The translations under genes and the position numbers were made by a program. The notes beneath the pieces are model-generated. The model made no database searches, was not told the DNA's origin, and saw only the letters and a program-made list of their open reading frames with translations. A DNA stretch of 64,000 nucleotides from Paenibacillus sp. HGH0039 (lineage in GTDB: Bacteria > Bacillota > Bacilli > Paenibacillales > NBRC-103111), in the NCBI RefSeq assembly GCF_000411255.1, contig NZ_KE150412.1, positions 3,204,842-3,268,841 of the forward strand, read 5' to 3'. Shown here in pieces: positions 47,018 through 56,284 of this stretch; position 1 is the stretch's first letter; every line of letters begins with the position of its first letter.

Positions 47018-47331
47018 AAAAAGCCCCCAATCCCACAGGCATCCGATATGCCTAGGGACGAGAGCTTGAGCACCCGCGGTTCCACCCTAGTTGATGCTCC
47101 GCCCGGATATCCGCCTTTCCCCGTCATTCCGTACCCGTCCGGCGCTTGCTCATCGGACAAAGGATCGGATTGCGGTGAATGGCGCCTGGCTGGCGCATCC
47201 CCTTTCTTGCCGCACGCGGCTCCGGACTGCCGTTTCGCTGGTTCCTTGCCCGGGCTTCCACCATTCCCGGATCGCTGATTCGAAGGAAATTCAGGTACTA
47301 TTGGTCCTTCACGGCCGCATCGTATGCAGTT
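47018..47331 (-). promoter_or_regulatory. Glycine T-box riboswitch leader of glyS
   Basis: On the minus strand the conserved T-box AGGGTGGAACCGCG lies at 47088-47075. Upstream, stem I has the AGTA motif and the apical GAATGGTGGAAGCCCGG segment. A GGC triplet at 47231-47229, followed by A, is positioned as the specifier codon for glycine. Downstream, a long helix from about 47066 to 47018, ending in TTTTT, is the terminator that competes with the antiterminator formed by the T-box. Uncharged tRNA-Gly should promote read-through into glyS. The rest of the leader down to 46880 is linker. Confidence 0.92.
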
Positions 47332-47337
47332 GGGAAT

Positions 47338-47366
47338 AGTTTACCTAAGTTGTGCAAAAAAATCAA
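47338..47366 (-). promoter_or_regulatory. glyS promoter
   Basis: Minus-strand TTGATT (47366-47361), 17 bases, TAAACT (47343-47338), with a start site expected near 47331 at the 5' end of the T-box leader. Confidence 0.65.
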
Positions 47367-47514
47367 TGCGGCAGATGCGCAGCCGGGACGCAAAATATTT
47401 TTATGGAAAAGGAAGGAAATAAATGTTGAGAGTCGAACTGTTTAGGTATTAAGAGAACTGCGGCGATAAAAATGACCCGGACGCATGCATCCGCAGATGC
47501 ACATTTTGCAGCTT

Positions 47515-47541
47515 GTAAAGTTAAAGCCATTTAACTTTTAC
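47515..47541 (+). repeat. Inverted repeat upstream of the chitinase gene
   Basis: GTAAAGTTAAA (47515-47525) faces TTTAACTTTTAC (47530-47541), complementary except for one extra T. It sits about 145 bases before the chitinase start, in a 340-base region without other genes. An operator for carbon or chitin control is possible; no catabolite-response element was recognised with confidence. Confidence 0.4.
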
Positions 47542-47684
47542 AGAGACTCGGAGGAGGAGATAAACGAAAGAACGACAGGCTGACGAGCAAGATACGAATG
47601 ACAGTCAAGGAAACGGCTGTGCCCGGACGGGTTAAACGGGTTGTCCCGGAAAGTTTCCTAATTATGAAGGGAGAGAATTAACGG

Positions 47685-49757
47685 ATGAATGGAAAAGCAA
47701 AAAGAGGATTAGCGTTCGCTCTGGTCGTCCTGCTGCTGCTCGTATCCCTGCCGCTGACCGCTTTGGGCGCGTCGGAATGGGCACCGGGAACGGCTTACAA
47801 GAAGGGTGAGATCGTCAGTTACAGCGGAACGCTCTATGAATGTGTGCAGCCGCATACGGCACTGCAGGGCTGGGAGCCGCCGAACGTACCGGCGCTGTGG
47901 AAGAAATCGACAGCCGTTCCGGACACGCAAGCGCCGACAGCGCCCACGGGATTGAACGCGGGAACCGTAACGGGGAATTCCGCTGCACTCAGTTGGACGG
48001 CTTCTACCGATAACATCGGTGTAAGCGGTTACGAGGTGTACAACGGCACGACCCTGGCCGGAACTTCCACGACGACTTCGTATACGGTAACCGGCCTGCA
48101 GCCGAATACGTCCTACACGTTTACCGTGAAGGCGAAAGACGCTGCCGGCAATGTGTCCGCAGCCAGTGCGGCGGTTACGGTTAAGACGGCAGCCCCTGAC
48201 ACGCAGGCGCCGACTGCTCCGACTAATGTAAAGGCCGGAAATGTAACCGCTAACAGTGTAGCGCTAAGCTGGACAGCGGCTACCGACAACGTCGGTGTAA
48301 CAAGCTACGACGTATACAACGGCACAGCACTCGCGGGCTCCACGTCCTCGACAAGCTACACGGTGACGGGCCTTCAGGCGAACACGGCGTACACGTTCAC
48401 CGTGAAAGCCAAAGATGCGGCGGGCAACGCGTCCCCTGCAAGCGCGGCTGTAACGGCAACGACGACGACACAGCCGACCGGAAGCAACGAGATTATCGGT
48501 TACTTCCCAAGCTGGACTTCGTACAATACGCCTTCTTTCACACCGGCTAACGTAGATGCAACGAAAGTATCCGCCATCAACTACGCGTTCCTGGATATTT
48601 GCTGGAACGGCAGACACGGCAACCCTTCCAATGATCCCGAGAATCCGAATGCTCAAACCTGGCCGTGCCAGGACGGCAACGGAGCGGCAAACAACGCGCC
48701 GAACGGGTCCATCGTACTGGGCGATCCTTATGTGGATGATGTCGGCGAAGGCGGCGGCTACGAGAGCCTGAAAAAGCTGGCTCAGCTGAAAACGAAAAAT
48801 CCGAAGCTGAAACTGTTCTTCTCCGTCGGCGGATGGACTTGGTCCAACCAGTTCTCCAACACGGCTGCGGATGCGACAGCCCGCCAAAACTTTGCGACTT
48901 CGGCGGTTTCCCTGCTCCGCCAGTACAATTTTGACGGTATTGATATCGACTGGGAATATCCGAACGCCATCGGCGTACCTTGCGCTTCCGGTCAAACCTG
49001 CCAGCGCTCGGCGGATAAAGCCAATTACATCCTGCTGCTGCAAACTCTGCGCCAACAACTGGACACCGCCGGACAGAAGGACGGCAAGCAGTACTATATC
49101 ACGATCGCGTCCGGAGCTAATTCCACTTTCGTGGCGGATGCGGGCGGCACTTCGAACTGGATCACCCAAGCTGCGAACTATCTGGACTGGATCAACATCA
49201 TGACTTACGATTTCCACGGTCCTTGGGATACTTCCAGCAATCACGTAGCACCGCTTTACAACGATCCGAGCGATCCGTCGGGCACTCCGCAGTTCAATGT
49301 GGATTCCGCCGTCAAAATCTATCTGAATAAAGGCGTGCCGGCCAGCAAAATCACGGTAGGCGAACCGTTCTACGGCTACGGCTGGAACGGCTGCAACGCG
49401 GGAGCCAAAGGCGACGGCCTGTACCAAAGCTGCTCCGGCTCCTCCAACACGGGTTCGGACGGCTCCACGTTCAACTTCTCGTACCTGCAGAACAAAGGCT
49501 ACCTGACGAAAGACGCAAGCGGCAAATATACAGTGGGCGGCCTGGGCTTCACGCGTTACTGGAACGACGTGACCAAGACACCTTACCTGTACAACCCGAC
49601 GAGCAAAATTTTTATCACTTACGAGGACGAGGCTTCGATTCACGCGAAGAACGAATATGCGAAGTCCAAAGGGCTGCGCGGCGTCATGTTCTGGGAGCTG
49701 GAAGCCGACAGCAACAAAACGCTGCAAACGGTCGTTTCCAACGATCTGCCTCACTAA
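47685..49757 (+). CDS. Secreted modular chitinase, GH18
   Basis: The 690-residue enzyme hydrolyses chitin to oligosaccharides outside the cell. Modules in order are: signal peptide (about 1-29), a CBM5/12 chitin-binding module (about 30-75) with WAPGTAYKKGEIVSY and HTALQGWEP, two fibronectin type III domains (about 84-170 and 178-262) each ending YTFTVKAKDAAGN, and a GH18 barrel (about 270-688). The catalytic motif DGIDIDWE is at 417-424, with E424 the acid/base; SVGGWTWSN and MTYDFHGPW are substrate-binding signatures. The two FN3 repeats are very alike, pointing to recent duplication. Architecture resembles Bacillus/Paenibacillus chitinases with N- rather than C-terminal accessory domains. 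AAGGGAGAG precedes the ATG. Confidence 0.96.
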   Translation: MNGKAKRGLAFALVVLLLLVSLPLTALGASEWAPGTAYKKGEIVSYSGTLYECVQPHTALQGWEPPNVPALWKKSTAVPDTQAPTAPTGLNAGTVTGNSAALSWTASTDNIGVSGYEVYNGTTLAGTSTTTSYTVTGLQPNTSYTFTVKAKDAAGNVSAASAAVTVKTAAPDTQAPTAPTNVKAGNVTANSVALSWTAATDNVGVTSYDVYNGTALAGSTSSTSYTVTGLQANTAYTFTVKAKDAAGNASPASAAVTATTTTQPTGSNEIIGYFPSWTSYNTPSFTPANVDATKVSAINYAFLDICWNGRHGNPSNDPENPNAQTWPCQDGNGAANNAPNGSIVLGDPYVDDVGEGGGYESLKKLAQLKTKNPKLKLFFSVGGWTWSNQFSNTAADATARQNFATSAVSLLRQYNFDGIDIDWEYPNAIGVPCASGQTCQRSADKANYILLLQTLRQQLDTAGQKDGKQYYITIASGANSTFVADAGGTSNWITQAANYLDWINIMTYDFHGPWDTSSNHVAPLYNDPSDPSGTPQFNVDSAVKIYLNKGVPASKITVGEPFYGYGWNGCNAGAKGDGLYQSCSGSSNTGSDGSTFNFSYLQNKGYLTKDASGKYTVGGLGFTRYWNDVTKTPYLYNPTSKIFITYEDEASIHAKNEYAKSKGLRGVMFWELEADSNKTLQTVVSNDLPH

Positions 49758-49787
49758 GCACTTATCCATTTGGAGATTTTTATAGGA

Positions 49788-49829
49788 AGAAAAGCGGGCG
49801 CTGTCTTATGACGGCGCTCTTTTTCTATG
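49788..49829 (+). terminator. Probable terminator after the chitinase gene
   Basis: GAAAAGCGGGCGC pairs imperfectly with GGCGCTCTTTTTC around a loop with TGTCTTATGAC; a T-run is built into the right arm. Confidence 0.6.
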
Positions 49830-50089
49830 GAATGGGTGCGCTGGAACGGTTCCGTTTCGCTTTCTTATACGACTGTAGATGTGCTTCAAATAGGCAGTAC
49901 GCAGCGGTGAACGACTTCCTTATGGCCGGGGCCGCCAGCCGCCTGCGGAAGAATTTTGTCCGGAGGCTTATTTTTGTTAACCTTATGACAAAAAAAGGGC
50001 GCCGCGGGGGCTTTTGCGGGTTGCGGGCGAACATTCACAAAGGTACACTAGTTATGTTACCTGATTTGCACAATGAAAGGATATGAATC

Positions 50090-52729
50090 ATGCGATCTTT
50101 ACGCAGAGAAGATATAGAGCTTCTGGCTCCTGCCGGCGACTGGGATTGTCTGCGGGCGGCCGTAGCGAACGGCGCCAATGCGATTTTTTTCGGGGTTGAA
50201 AAATTCAATGCCCGCGCACGCGCGCACAATTTCAAGATGGATGAACTGTCCGACATTATGTCGTTTCTACATTTATATGGCGTCAAAGGCTTTCTGACGT
50301 TCAACATTCTCGTGTTTGAGGACGAGCTTCGCGATGCGAAAGAACTTATCGAGGCTTGCGTGGATGCGGGTGTGGACGCGGTAATCGTACAGGATCTGGG
50401 CCTTGTCAAAATGATCCGCGACATCTCCCCGGATTTCCCGATCCACGGATCGACGCAGATGACCATTACTTCACCGGAAGCGGTGGAGTTTACAAAACCG
50501 TTCGATATCGAACGTGTCGTGCTCGGACGCGAAAACAACTTGAAGCAGATCAAAACGATCGGCGATCAGGCGAAGCTTCCGATGGAAGTTTTCGTGCACG
50601 GTGCGCTGTGTGTTTCCTATTCGGGACAATGTCTGACATCCGAAATGTGGGGCGGACGCTCCGCCAACCGTGGAGAATGCGCCCAGGCCTGCCGGCTGCC
50701 GTATGACCTGATCGTCGACGGAGAGCCTAAACCGATGGGGGACGTAGCTTACCTGCTGTCGCCCAAGGATTTGGCCGCTATCGAGCTGGTTCCGCAGCTT
50801 ATCGAAGCGGGCGTCACCTCGTTCAAGATCGAAGGACGCCTGAAAAGTCCGGAGTATGTAGCCAACGTCGTGAGCAAGTACCGCCGGGCTATCGACGCGT
50901 ATTTCGACGGGAAGGATGCGAAGCCGTCCAAGGAAGATATCCGCGAACTCCAGCAGAGCTTCTCGCGCGGATTCACGAGCGGGTTCCTCGAAGGAACGAA
51001 CAACAAGAAGCTCGTGGACGGCACGTTCCCGAAGAGCCGCGGCGTATTCCTCGGCCGCGTGAAGCAGGTTCTGCGCGATGCGGTCATTTGCGAGATTGAG
51101 GCGCCGCTCAAACGCGGAGACGGGATCGTGTTCGATGCGGGCGACCCGACGAAGAAGGAAGAGGGCGGCCGCGTGTACGACTTGCGCCGCAAAGGCGTCA
51201 AGATGGAAGGCGAAGCCGAAGGCGGCCTGATCGAAATCGTGCCGGGGCGCAACGATGTGGACCTCGGACGTGTCCGCGTCGGAGACCGGATCTGGAAGAC
51301 GAGCGATCCGGCGCTCGACAAGCGTCTGCGTCAGACGTACGAAACGGAGAAGCCGTACCGTACGTTCCCGGTCCACCTTCGCGTCACGGGAGCGGTAGGC
51401 CAGCCGCTGAAGACCTGGTGGAGCGATCCTTCCTCGAACCACAGTGTGTTCGTGGAAAGCGAAGCGCTGCTGGAAGCGGCCCTGAAGCGCCCTCTCGGCG
51501 AAGAGGTGCTGGCGGAGCAGCTGGGACGTCTCGGCGGCACGATCTTCGAGCTGGCCGGACTGGACGTCCAGCTTAGCGGCGACGTGATCGTCCCGATGCG
51601 CGAGCTGAACGCCCTGCGCCGCCGCGCCGTGGAGCTGCTCGAAGCCGAGCGCCAGAAGCCGCGCCGGTACATGAAGCGCGAGGTCGACGCTTACGCCGAC
51701 GAGCAGCTGCTCCAGGCGCCGGTGAGCGCCGAAGAGCGCCGGGTAAGCGGCCGCACGGATGCGGCCCCTGCGCACACGGTTGACGCGGCGGGCAAGACCG
51801 CAGACGGCACCGGAGCCGCTGGCGGACAGGCAGCGCAGCCTTACGGCGTGCGCCTGACCGCACTCTGCCGCGGCATCGAGCAGGTGCTTGCGGCTGTCGA
51901 AACCGACGTCGATATGATCTACGCCGATTTCGAGTTCATCAAGCAGTTCCCGGCCGCTGTGGAGGCCGCTCATGCCGCGGGCAAGAAGATTGCGCTGGCG
52001 ACTCCACGCATTCATATGCCCGGCGAGACCGGCTACTTCCGCAATATTTTGAAATTGCGGCCGGATGCGGTACTTATCCGGAACACCGGCGCGATGTACT
52101 TCTTCATGAAGTACCGCGCGGAGAACCCGGAGGAGTACCAGCCGGAGCTGATCGGCGATTTCTCGCTGAACATCGCCAACCATAAGACGGCTTCGCTCTT
52201 TGTAGATGCCGGATGCTCCATGGTCACTCCGTCGTACGATCTGAATATCCAGCAGATGGTGGATATGCTGTCGCGCACGGATACGTCGAAGATGGAGATG
52301 GTGATCCAGCAGCATATGCCGATGTTCCACACGGAGCACTGCGTGTACTGCACGTTTATGAGCGAAGGCACCGACTTCACGAACTGCGGACGCCCTTGCG
52401 AGGATCACCGCGCCTCCCTGCAGGACCGGATCGGCATGTCCCATCCGGTTCGCGTGGATGAAGGCTGCCGCAACACGGTCTACAACGCCATTGAGCAGTC
52501 CGGCGCCGAATATTTGAACCATTTCCTTGAACTGGGCGTACGCTCCTACCGCGTCGAGTTCCTGGAGGAATCGCCGGAGAAGGTCAAGGAAGTGCTGGAC
52601 CTGTACCGCCGTGCAATACGCGGCAACATTACCGGCACGCAGGTATGGAAGACGCTCAAAGCGACCAATCAGCTCGGCGTTACCCGCGGTCAGCTTGTTA
52701 AATGGGGCCGCGTGGATACGATGGAATAA
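50090..52729 (+). CDS. U32 family protein with DUF3656 (RlhA-like)
   Basis: The 879-residue protein starts LLAPAGDWDCLRAAVANGAN, the U32 signature. Four cysteines (C174, C181, C197, C201) in CVSYSGQC and GECAQAC probably bind an iron-sulfur cluster, as in other U32 proteins. A DUF3656 insertion follows (about 385-500), then an Ala/Gly-rich linker (about 555-590) and a second region with VYCTFMSEGTDFTNCGRPC. The E. coli relative RlhA hydroxylates a 23S rRNA cytidine using prephenate-derived chemistry; peptidase activity is doubtful for this family. The protein is longer than RlhA because of the C-terminal region. It is apparently monocistronic and followed by a strong terminator. Confidence 0.88.
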   Translation: MRSLRREDIELLAPAGDWDCLRAAVANGANAIFFGVEKFNARARAHNFKMDELSDIMSFLHLYGVKGFLTFNILVFEDELRDAKELIEACVDAGVDAVIVQDLGLVKMIRDISPDFPIHGSTQMTITSPEAVEFTKPFDIERVVLGRENNLKQIKTIGDQAKLPMEVFVHGALCVSYSGQCLTSEMWGGRSANRGECAQACRLPYDLIVDGEPKPMGDVAYLLSPKDLAAIELVPQLIEAGVTSFKIEGRLKSPEYVANVVSKYRRAIDAYFDGKDAKPSKEDIRELQQSFSRGFTSGFLEGTNNKKLVDGTFPKSRGVFLGRVKQVLRDAVICEIEAPLKRGDGIVFDAGDPTKKEEGGRVYDLRRKGVKMEGEAEGGLIEIVPGRNDVDLGRVRVGDRIWKTSDPALDKRLRQTYETEKPYRTFPVHLRVTGAVGQPLKTWWSDPSSNHSVFVESEALLEAALKRPLGEEVLAEQLGRLGGTIFELAGLDVQLSGDVIVPMRELNALRRRAVELLEAERQKPRRYMKREVDAYADEQLLQAPVSAEERRVSGRTDAAPAHTVDAAGKTADGTGAAGGQAAQPYGVRLTALCRGIEQVLAAVETDVDMIYADFEFIKQFPAAVEAAHAAGKKIALATPRIHMPGETGYFRNILKLRPDAVLIRNTGAMYFFMKYRAENPEEYQPELIGDFSLNIANHKTASLFVDAGCSMVTPSYDLNIQQMVDMLSRTDTSKMEMVIQQHMPMFHTEHCVYCTFMSEGTDFTNCGRPCEDHRASLQDRIGMSHPVRVDEGCRNTVYNAIEQSGAEYLNHFLELGVRSYRVEFLEESPEKVKEVLDLYRRAIRGNITGTQVWKTLKATNQLGVTRGQLVKWGRVDTME

Positions 52730-52748
52730 GCAACGGATCGGAACAAAG

Positions 52749-52780
52749 AAAGGCCTGCCGGGAAACCGGCGGGCCTTTTT
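52749..52780. terminator. Terminator after the U32 gene (bidirectional)
   Basis: AAAGGCCTGCCGG and CCGGCGGGCCTTT form a 13-bp stem around AAA, followed by a T-run; A-rich on the other side for the convergent DUF4179 gene. Confidence 0.93.
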
Positions 52781-52795
52781 CGATTATAGGTGTCG

Positions 52796-54118
52796 TTACT
52801 TGATACGAATGCGGTACGGTTCTCTTAGAGGATTCGGCCATTCGTGCAGGGTTGTGGTCAGCACGCCTCCGTAGTCTTTTTTGGGAATCGTAAAAGATTC
52901 CAAGGATGCGTTGGATTCGGGATCTTCTCCTAAAGTCCTGCTTGAGGTATGGTTTGACACTTCGACAGTGTTTCCGTGCGCATCTTTCCAGCTGTCCCAT
53001 GTCGTGTAGTTCATATTGTCCCAGGAGGAATCGAGCCCGCTTAATTTGAGGGACACGGCGTAGCTGTCGCCCATGTCGGTTAGCTTCAGAAGCTGAAGCC
53101 GGTTGTCCGGAGATACGATCTGTTTGTTCGCCACATCCAGCTTCACGGTCAATTGATCTTTGTCCAGAGCGGTCACCAGGCTGCCTTCCACATACAGTTC
53201 CTTCGGTTGGGTGAAGTAGGGGCTTTCGAAGGTGAGTATCTTTTTATCCTCGGTGTCGTTAGATGCGCCCCAGTTCGGAAGACGTTCCCCTTTTTCGGTG
53301 ACCAAATGAATGTCGCGCAGCCCGAAAAGCTGCTTAGTATTGCTTTCCTCGTACGAAACGTCGAGTAAAATGCGGGTCGGATAAAGCTTAGCTTCATTAA
53401 ATGTAACCGTTTGACCTTGTATGACGACGCTTTTACCGATCGGAATCGTTTCCACCCGGTTCATGAACAGCTCCCGGTCGAGCTTGAAAGGTATTTTCCA
53501 AACCGGACCGTCATCGCCCGCCAGCCTGGCTTCGAAAATGAAATCTTCCGGCATCGGTGCCCCCTCTACCAGCATCGCATCCAAGTAGTCGCTGCCTGAA
53601 GATACAGGCTCGGCAGGGACTGGCGAATGCTGAAAACCAATAATAGCCGGCATATGGCTCCCGTCAGCTGGGTGCAGGTTCACCTCAGGGCCGCGTTTCG
53701 AGGTGGAGTGGGCATTGCTCCACGAATAAAAAACCACGATCCGTGATTCATCGGCGATGACGCCGTTGAGCGTGAAGGTTTCTCCGTTTTGCGTGTGGGA
53801 TATGTTAATCGGCTGAAAAAACTCGTTATCGAATGCCTGCGCCAACCCTTTATCCTGTGTGCTCAGTATCCGGACGAAAACCTCCATGCCCGGTATCTGA
53901 CGGATCGCAGAGGCAAAGGCGGGAGACACATGGACCATGGCCGCAAATACCGTAACCAGCAAGATAAAAGAAGCCGCAGCGGTTAAGGACGTCCGCTTCC
54001 GACGCCGTAAGGCCTTGGCTCTCTGAATACCTTGCGCTATGGCAAGGTCCGCCTCGGCGGGGATTTCCCCTTCTGCCGCTCCGCGCAGTTCTTTTTGCAG
54101 CCAATCGTGCTCATCCAT
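52796..54118 (-). CDS. DUF4179 membrane protein, probable anti-sigma factor
   Basis: The 440-residue protein has a cytoplasmic N-terminus of about 40 residues, one transmembrane helix (about 44-64), and a large extracytoplasmic part with a DUF4179 domain and beta-rich C-terminal region. This topology and its overlap with an ECF sigma gene fit an anti-sigma factor that holds the sigma factor at the membrane until a surface signal arrives. ATG 54118 is preferred over ATG 54127: GGGAGG is nine bases upstream of the former and directly adjacent to the latter. From 54118 it overlaps the sigma gene by 8 bases. The signal is unknown. Confidence 0.82.
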   Translation of the reverse strand: MDEHDWLQKELRGAAEGEIPAEADLAIAQGIQRAKALRRRKRTSLTAAASFILLVTVFAAMVHVSPAFASAIRQIPGMEVFVRILSTQDKGLAQAFDNEFFQPINISHTQNGETFTLNGVIADESRIVVFYSWSNAHSTSKRGPEVNLHPADGSHMPAIIGFQHSPVPAEPVSSGSDYLDAMLVEGAPMPEDFIFEARLAGDDGPVWKIPFKLDRELFMNRVETIPIGKSVVIQGQTVTFNEAKLYPTRILLDVSYEESNTKQLFGLRDIHLVTEKGERLPNWGASNDTEDKKILTFESPYFTQPKELYVEGSLVTALDKDQLTVKLDVANKQIVSPDNRLQLLKLTDMGDSYAVSLKLSGLDSSWDNMNYTTWDSWKDAHGNTVEVSNHTSSRTLGEDPESNASLESFTIPKKDYGGVLTTTLHEWPNPLREPYRIRIK

Positions 54119-54629
54119 AAGCTTCATCCTCCCTTCCGAGAATCGATTTTAACTGATCGAGCGCCTTCCGCGCCCTCGTTTTGACGGTGCTTTCCGGCAT
54201 TTGCAGCAGAGCGGCGATCTGGGGATAGGTCCAGTCCTCCATATATTTGAGAATAACGAGTTGTTTTTCGGAAGGTTGAAGGCAATCCAGGGCCATATAT
54301 AAATCCAGGCTGTCGGGCTGGGGGCCGGATACTTCTTTCGGTGCGGCGTAATCCGGTGGAACGGTACGTTTTTGGCGCTTTCGTTCATCGGCGCAATAAT
54401 TCAGCAGAATACGTGTAATCCAAGTGGAAAACAGTGCGTGATCATGCAGCTTGCGAATACTGCGGAATGCCCGGAATGCCGTTTCCTGCAGGGCATCCAG
54501 CGCGTCCGGCCGGCTGTGAAGGTAGGCGTAGGCGATCCGGTACAGCCTTGCTTTTTCCTCATCCATAAGCCGCGTAAAAGCCTGATCGTCCCCGTTTCGT
54601 GCAGCCCGGACAAGCGTTTCGGTGTCCAG
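54111..54629 (-). CDS. ECF-type sigma-70 factor, probable CTG start
   Basis: The product has sigma region 2 (DDQAFTRLMDEEKARLYRIA, then DALDALQETAFRAFRS and FSTWITRILLNYC) and region 4 (LDCLQPSEKQLVILKY, then TYPQIAALLQMPESTVKTRARKA). The first ATG in frame, at 54566, would cut off the start of region 2. Upstream the frame continues to an in-frame TAA with no ATG, GTG or TTG. The only well-placed codon is CTG at 54629, eight bases after GGAGGG, which gives a normal 172-residue ECF factor beginning with DTETLVRAARNGDDQAF. It is coupled to the DUF4179 gene, its likely anti-sigma. Confidence 0.85.
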   Translation of the reverse strand: MDTETLVRAARNGDDQAFTRLMDEEKARLYRIAYAYLHSRPDALDALQETAFRAFRSIRKLHDHALFSTWITRILLNYCADERKRQKRTVPPDYAAPKEVSGPQPDSLDLYMALDCLQPSEKQLVILKYMEDWTYPQIAALLQMPESTVKTRARKALDQLKSILGREDEAYG

Positions 54630-54877
54630 AAAAAGGTCCCTCCTTCCAGTTCTATTGTATTAGACGGTTCGGGAGAGAAGATCGTCGGCGATCCGGCAAA
54701 AATATTTCTGTCACAATTTAGACACATTTTTTTAATCCGAAATTCAGTTTTGTTTAAGCTTGTTTTATTGTGCCCTGGATATATTGAGTACGGCTTCTAC
54801 AAAAGAACGTTGTCTATCCATCCCAGAACATGTGACTGGTGAACACCTAATTGACCGTTGAAAAGGAGGGGGCAGGA

Positions 54878-56284
54878 TTGCTGGAAGTGAACGGAGTCAG
54901 CAAGCTCTACGAAAACTCCCGGGGAGTTAAGGAGATCAATTTCTCCATGCAGCGCGGGGAAATCGTGGGCTTTTTGGGGCCCAATGGAGCAGGCAAAACG
55001 ACTACCATGAGGATGATTACGGGGTACTTGAATCCGACGGGCGGGAACATCCTGGTGGACGGCTTGTCTATGGCCGATCATCCCCGCAAGGCAAGGCGCA
55101 AGATCGGATATTTGCCTGAAACGCCGCCGCTTTATCCGGAAATGACCGTACGGTCGTACTTGAAATTTGTGGCCGATCTCAGAGACGTACCTGTCCGGGC
55201 GCAAAAAGGCAGAGTTAACGAAATTATTGACAAGCTGGGGCTTAACGGACGCGAAAACCAGATCATCCGCAGCTTGTCCAAAGGGTATAAGCAGCGTCTG
55301 GGACTGGCGCAGGCGATTGTCCACAAACCCGATTTGCTTGTGCTGGACGAACCCACTTCGGGGCTGGACCCGAAGCAGATTATTGAAATCCGCAGTCTGA
55401 TCCGCGAGCTGGGCGAAAATCATACGGTGCTGCTCAGCACGCACATTCTGCCCGAAGTGAATACTCTGTGCAACCGGGTGCTCATTATTAATCAGGGGCA
55501 GATTGTGCTCGACGAGAAGCCGGAGATGCTCGGCGCGACGATGGGCGACACCTTCGAGGTGTCGCTGGAAGTGAAGGGCCCGCGCGAGGAAATCATCTCC
55601 CTGCTGGGCACTACCGCCGGCATTGCCGCTGTGCGGGAGCTGGCGGACGGCGCACCCGCTGCGGGGGCGCTTGGCCTGACCAGTGCCCCGGAGGCTGCGG
55701 CGTCTGGAGCGGGCGAAGCGGCTGACGCGGAAGCGGAAGCGGCATCCGGCGGCGCGGGCGACCCCGCGAGTGAGGCTGCAGAGGCAGCGGCTGTGACGCC
55801 GGCCTCGCCGGATGCAGCAGCAGAGCCGGCGGGCTCTTCCGGCTCCGCCGCGCAGACGGACGGCCCCGGACGGCCCCAATCGGAGGACGTCGAAGAGCCG
55901 GCTGCAGCCGGAGCAGACGCCTCGGCGGCACCGCAGGCGAAGACCGGCGGGCAGCAGACCGCTTCTCCGGGGGGAACTGCCCCGGATACGGTCAAGCTGC
56001 TCGTCTCGTCAGCCGATAGCACGGACATCCGCGAGCCGCTTTTCTTCCGTCTGGCGGAAGCTGGTTATCCCATCCTGGAGATGAAGCGGGAGAGCCTCAG
56101 CCTAGAGGATATTTTCCTCAAGCTGACGACCGACGAGAGCTTGTCCGGCTCTGCCGAAGACGAGCCGGAGAGCCGTCCGGGACAGTCGTCCAGGCTGGAT
56201 CGTGTAAGCAAATGGCTGCCGCTGAAAGACAAGTCCGGAAGCGCGGCGGCAGGCCAGTCGAAGGGAGGCGGCGAAGATGCGTAG
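54878..56284 (+). CDS. ABC transporter ATPase (GldA-like) with Ala-rich insertion
   Basis: The 468-residue protein begins with a complete ABC ATPase: Walker A GPNGAGKTTT (about 34-43), signature LSKGYKQRLGLAQ, Walker B LLVLDEPTSGLD and H-loop STHI. After about residue 245 a low-complexity stretch of roughly 120 residues, rich in Ala, Glu, Gly and Pro, interrupts the C-terminal regulatory domain. The domain resumes at DTVKLLVSSADSTDIREPLF and ends with LEDIFLKLT. Relatives are about 310-330 residues and lack this insertion. TTG 54878, with GGAGGGGG upstream, is preferred over TTG 54851. It overlaps the permease gene by eight bases. The substrate is unknown. Confidence 0.9.
   Translation: MLEVNGVSKLYENSRGVKEINFSMQRGEIVGFLGPNGAGKTTTMRMITGYLNPTGGNILVDGLSMADHPRKARRKIGYLPETPPLYPEMTVRSYLKFVADLRDVPVRAQKGRVNEIIDKLGLNGRENQIIRSLSKGYKQRLGLAQAIVHKPDLLVLDEPTSGLDPKQIIEIRSLIRELGENHTVLLSTHILPEVNTLCNRVLIINQGQIVLDEKPEMLGATMGDTFEVSLEVKGPREEIISLLGTTAGIAAVRELADGAPAAGALGLTSAPEAAASGAGEAADAEAEAASGGAGDPASEAAEAAAVTPASPDAAAEPAGSSGSAAQTDGPGRPQSEDVEEPAAAGADASAAPQAKTGGQQTASPGGTAPDTVKLLVSSADSTDIREPLFFRLAEAGYPILEMKRESLSLEDIFLKLTTDESLSGSAEDEPESRPGQSSRLDRVSKWLPLKDKSGSAAAGQSKGGGEDA

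Noticed and set aside
47426-47454. Chitinase promoter TTGAGA-N17-TTAAGA
   Set aside because: Spacing is right but both hexamers are poor, and the resulting 230-base leader has no supporting feature.
50471-52522. 683-codon open frame antisense to the U32 gene
   Set aside because: No motif, no start signal, and arginine/histidine-rich composition expected of an antisense shadow.
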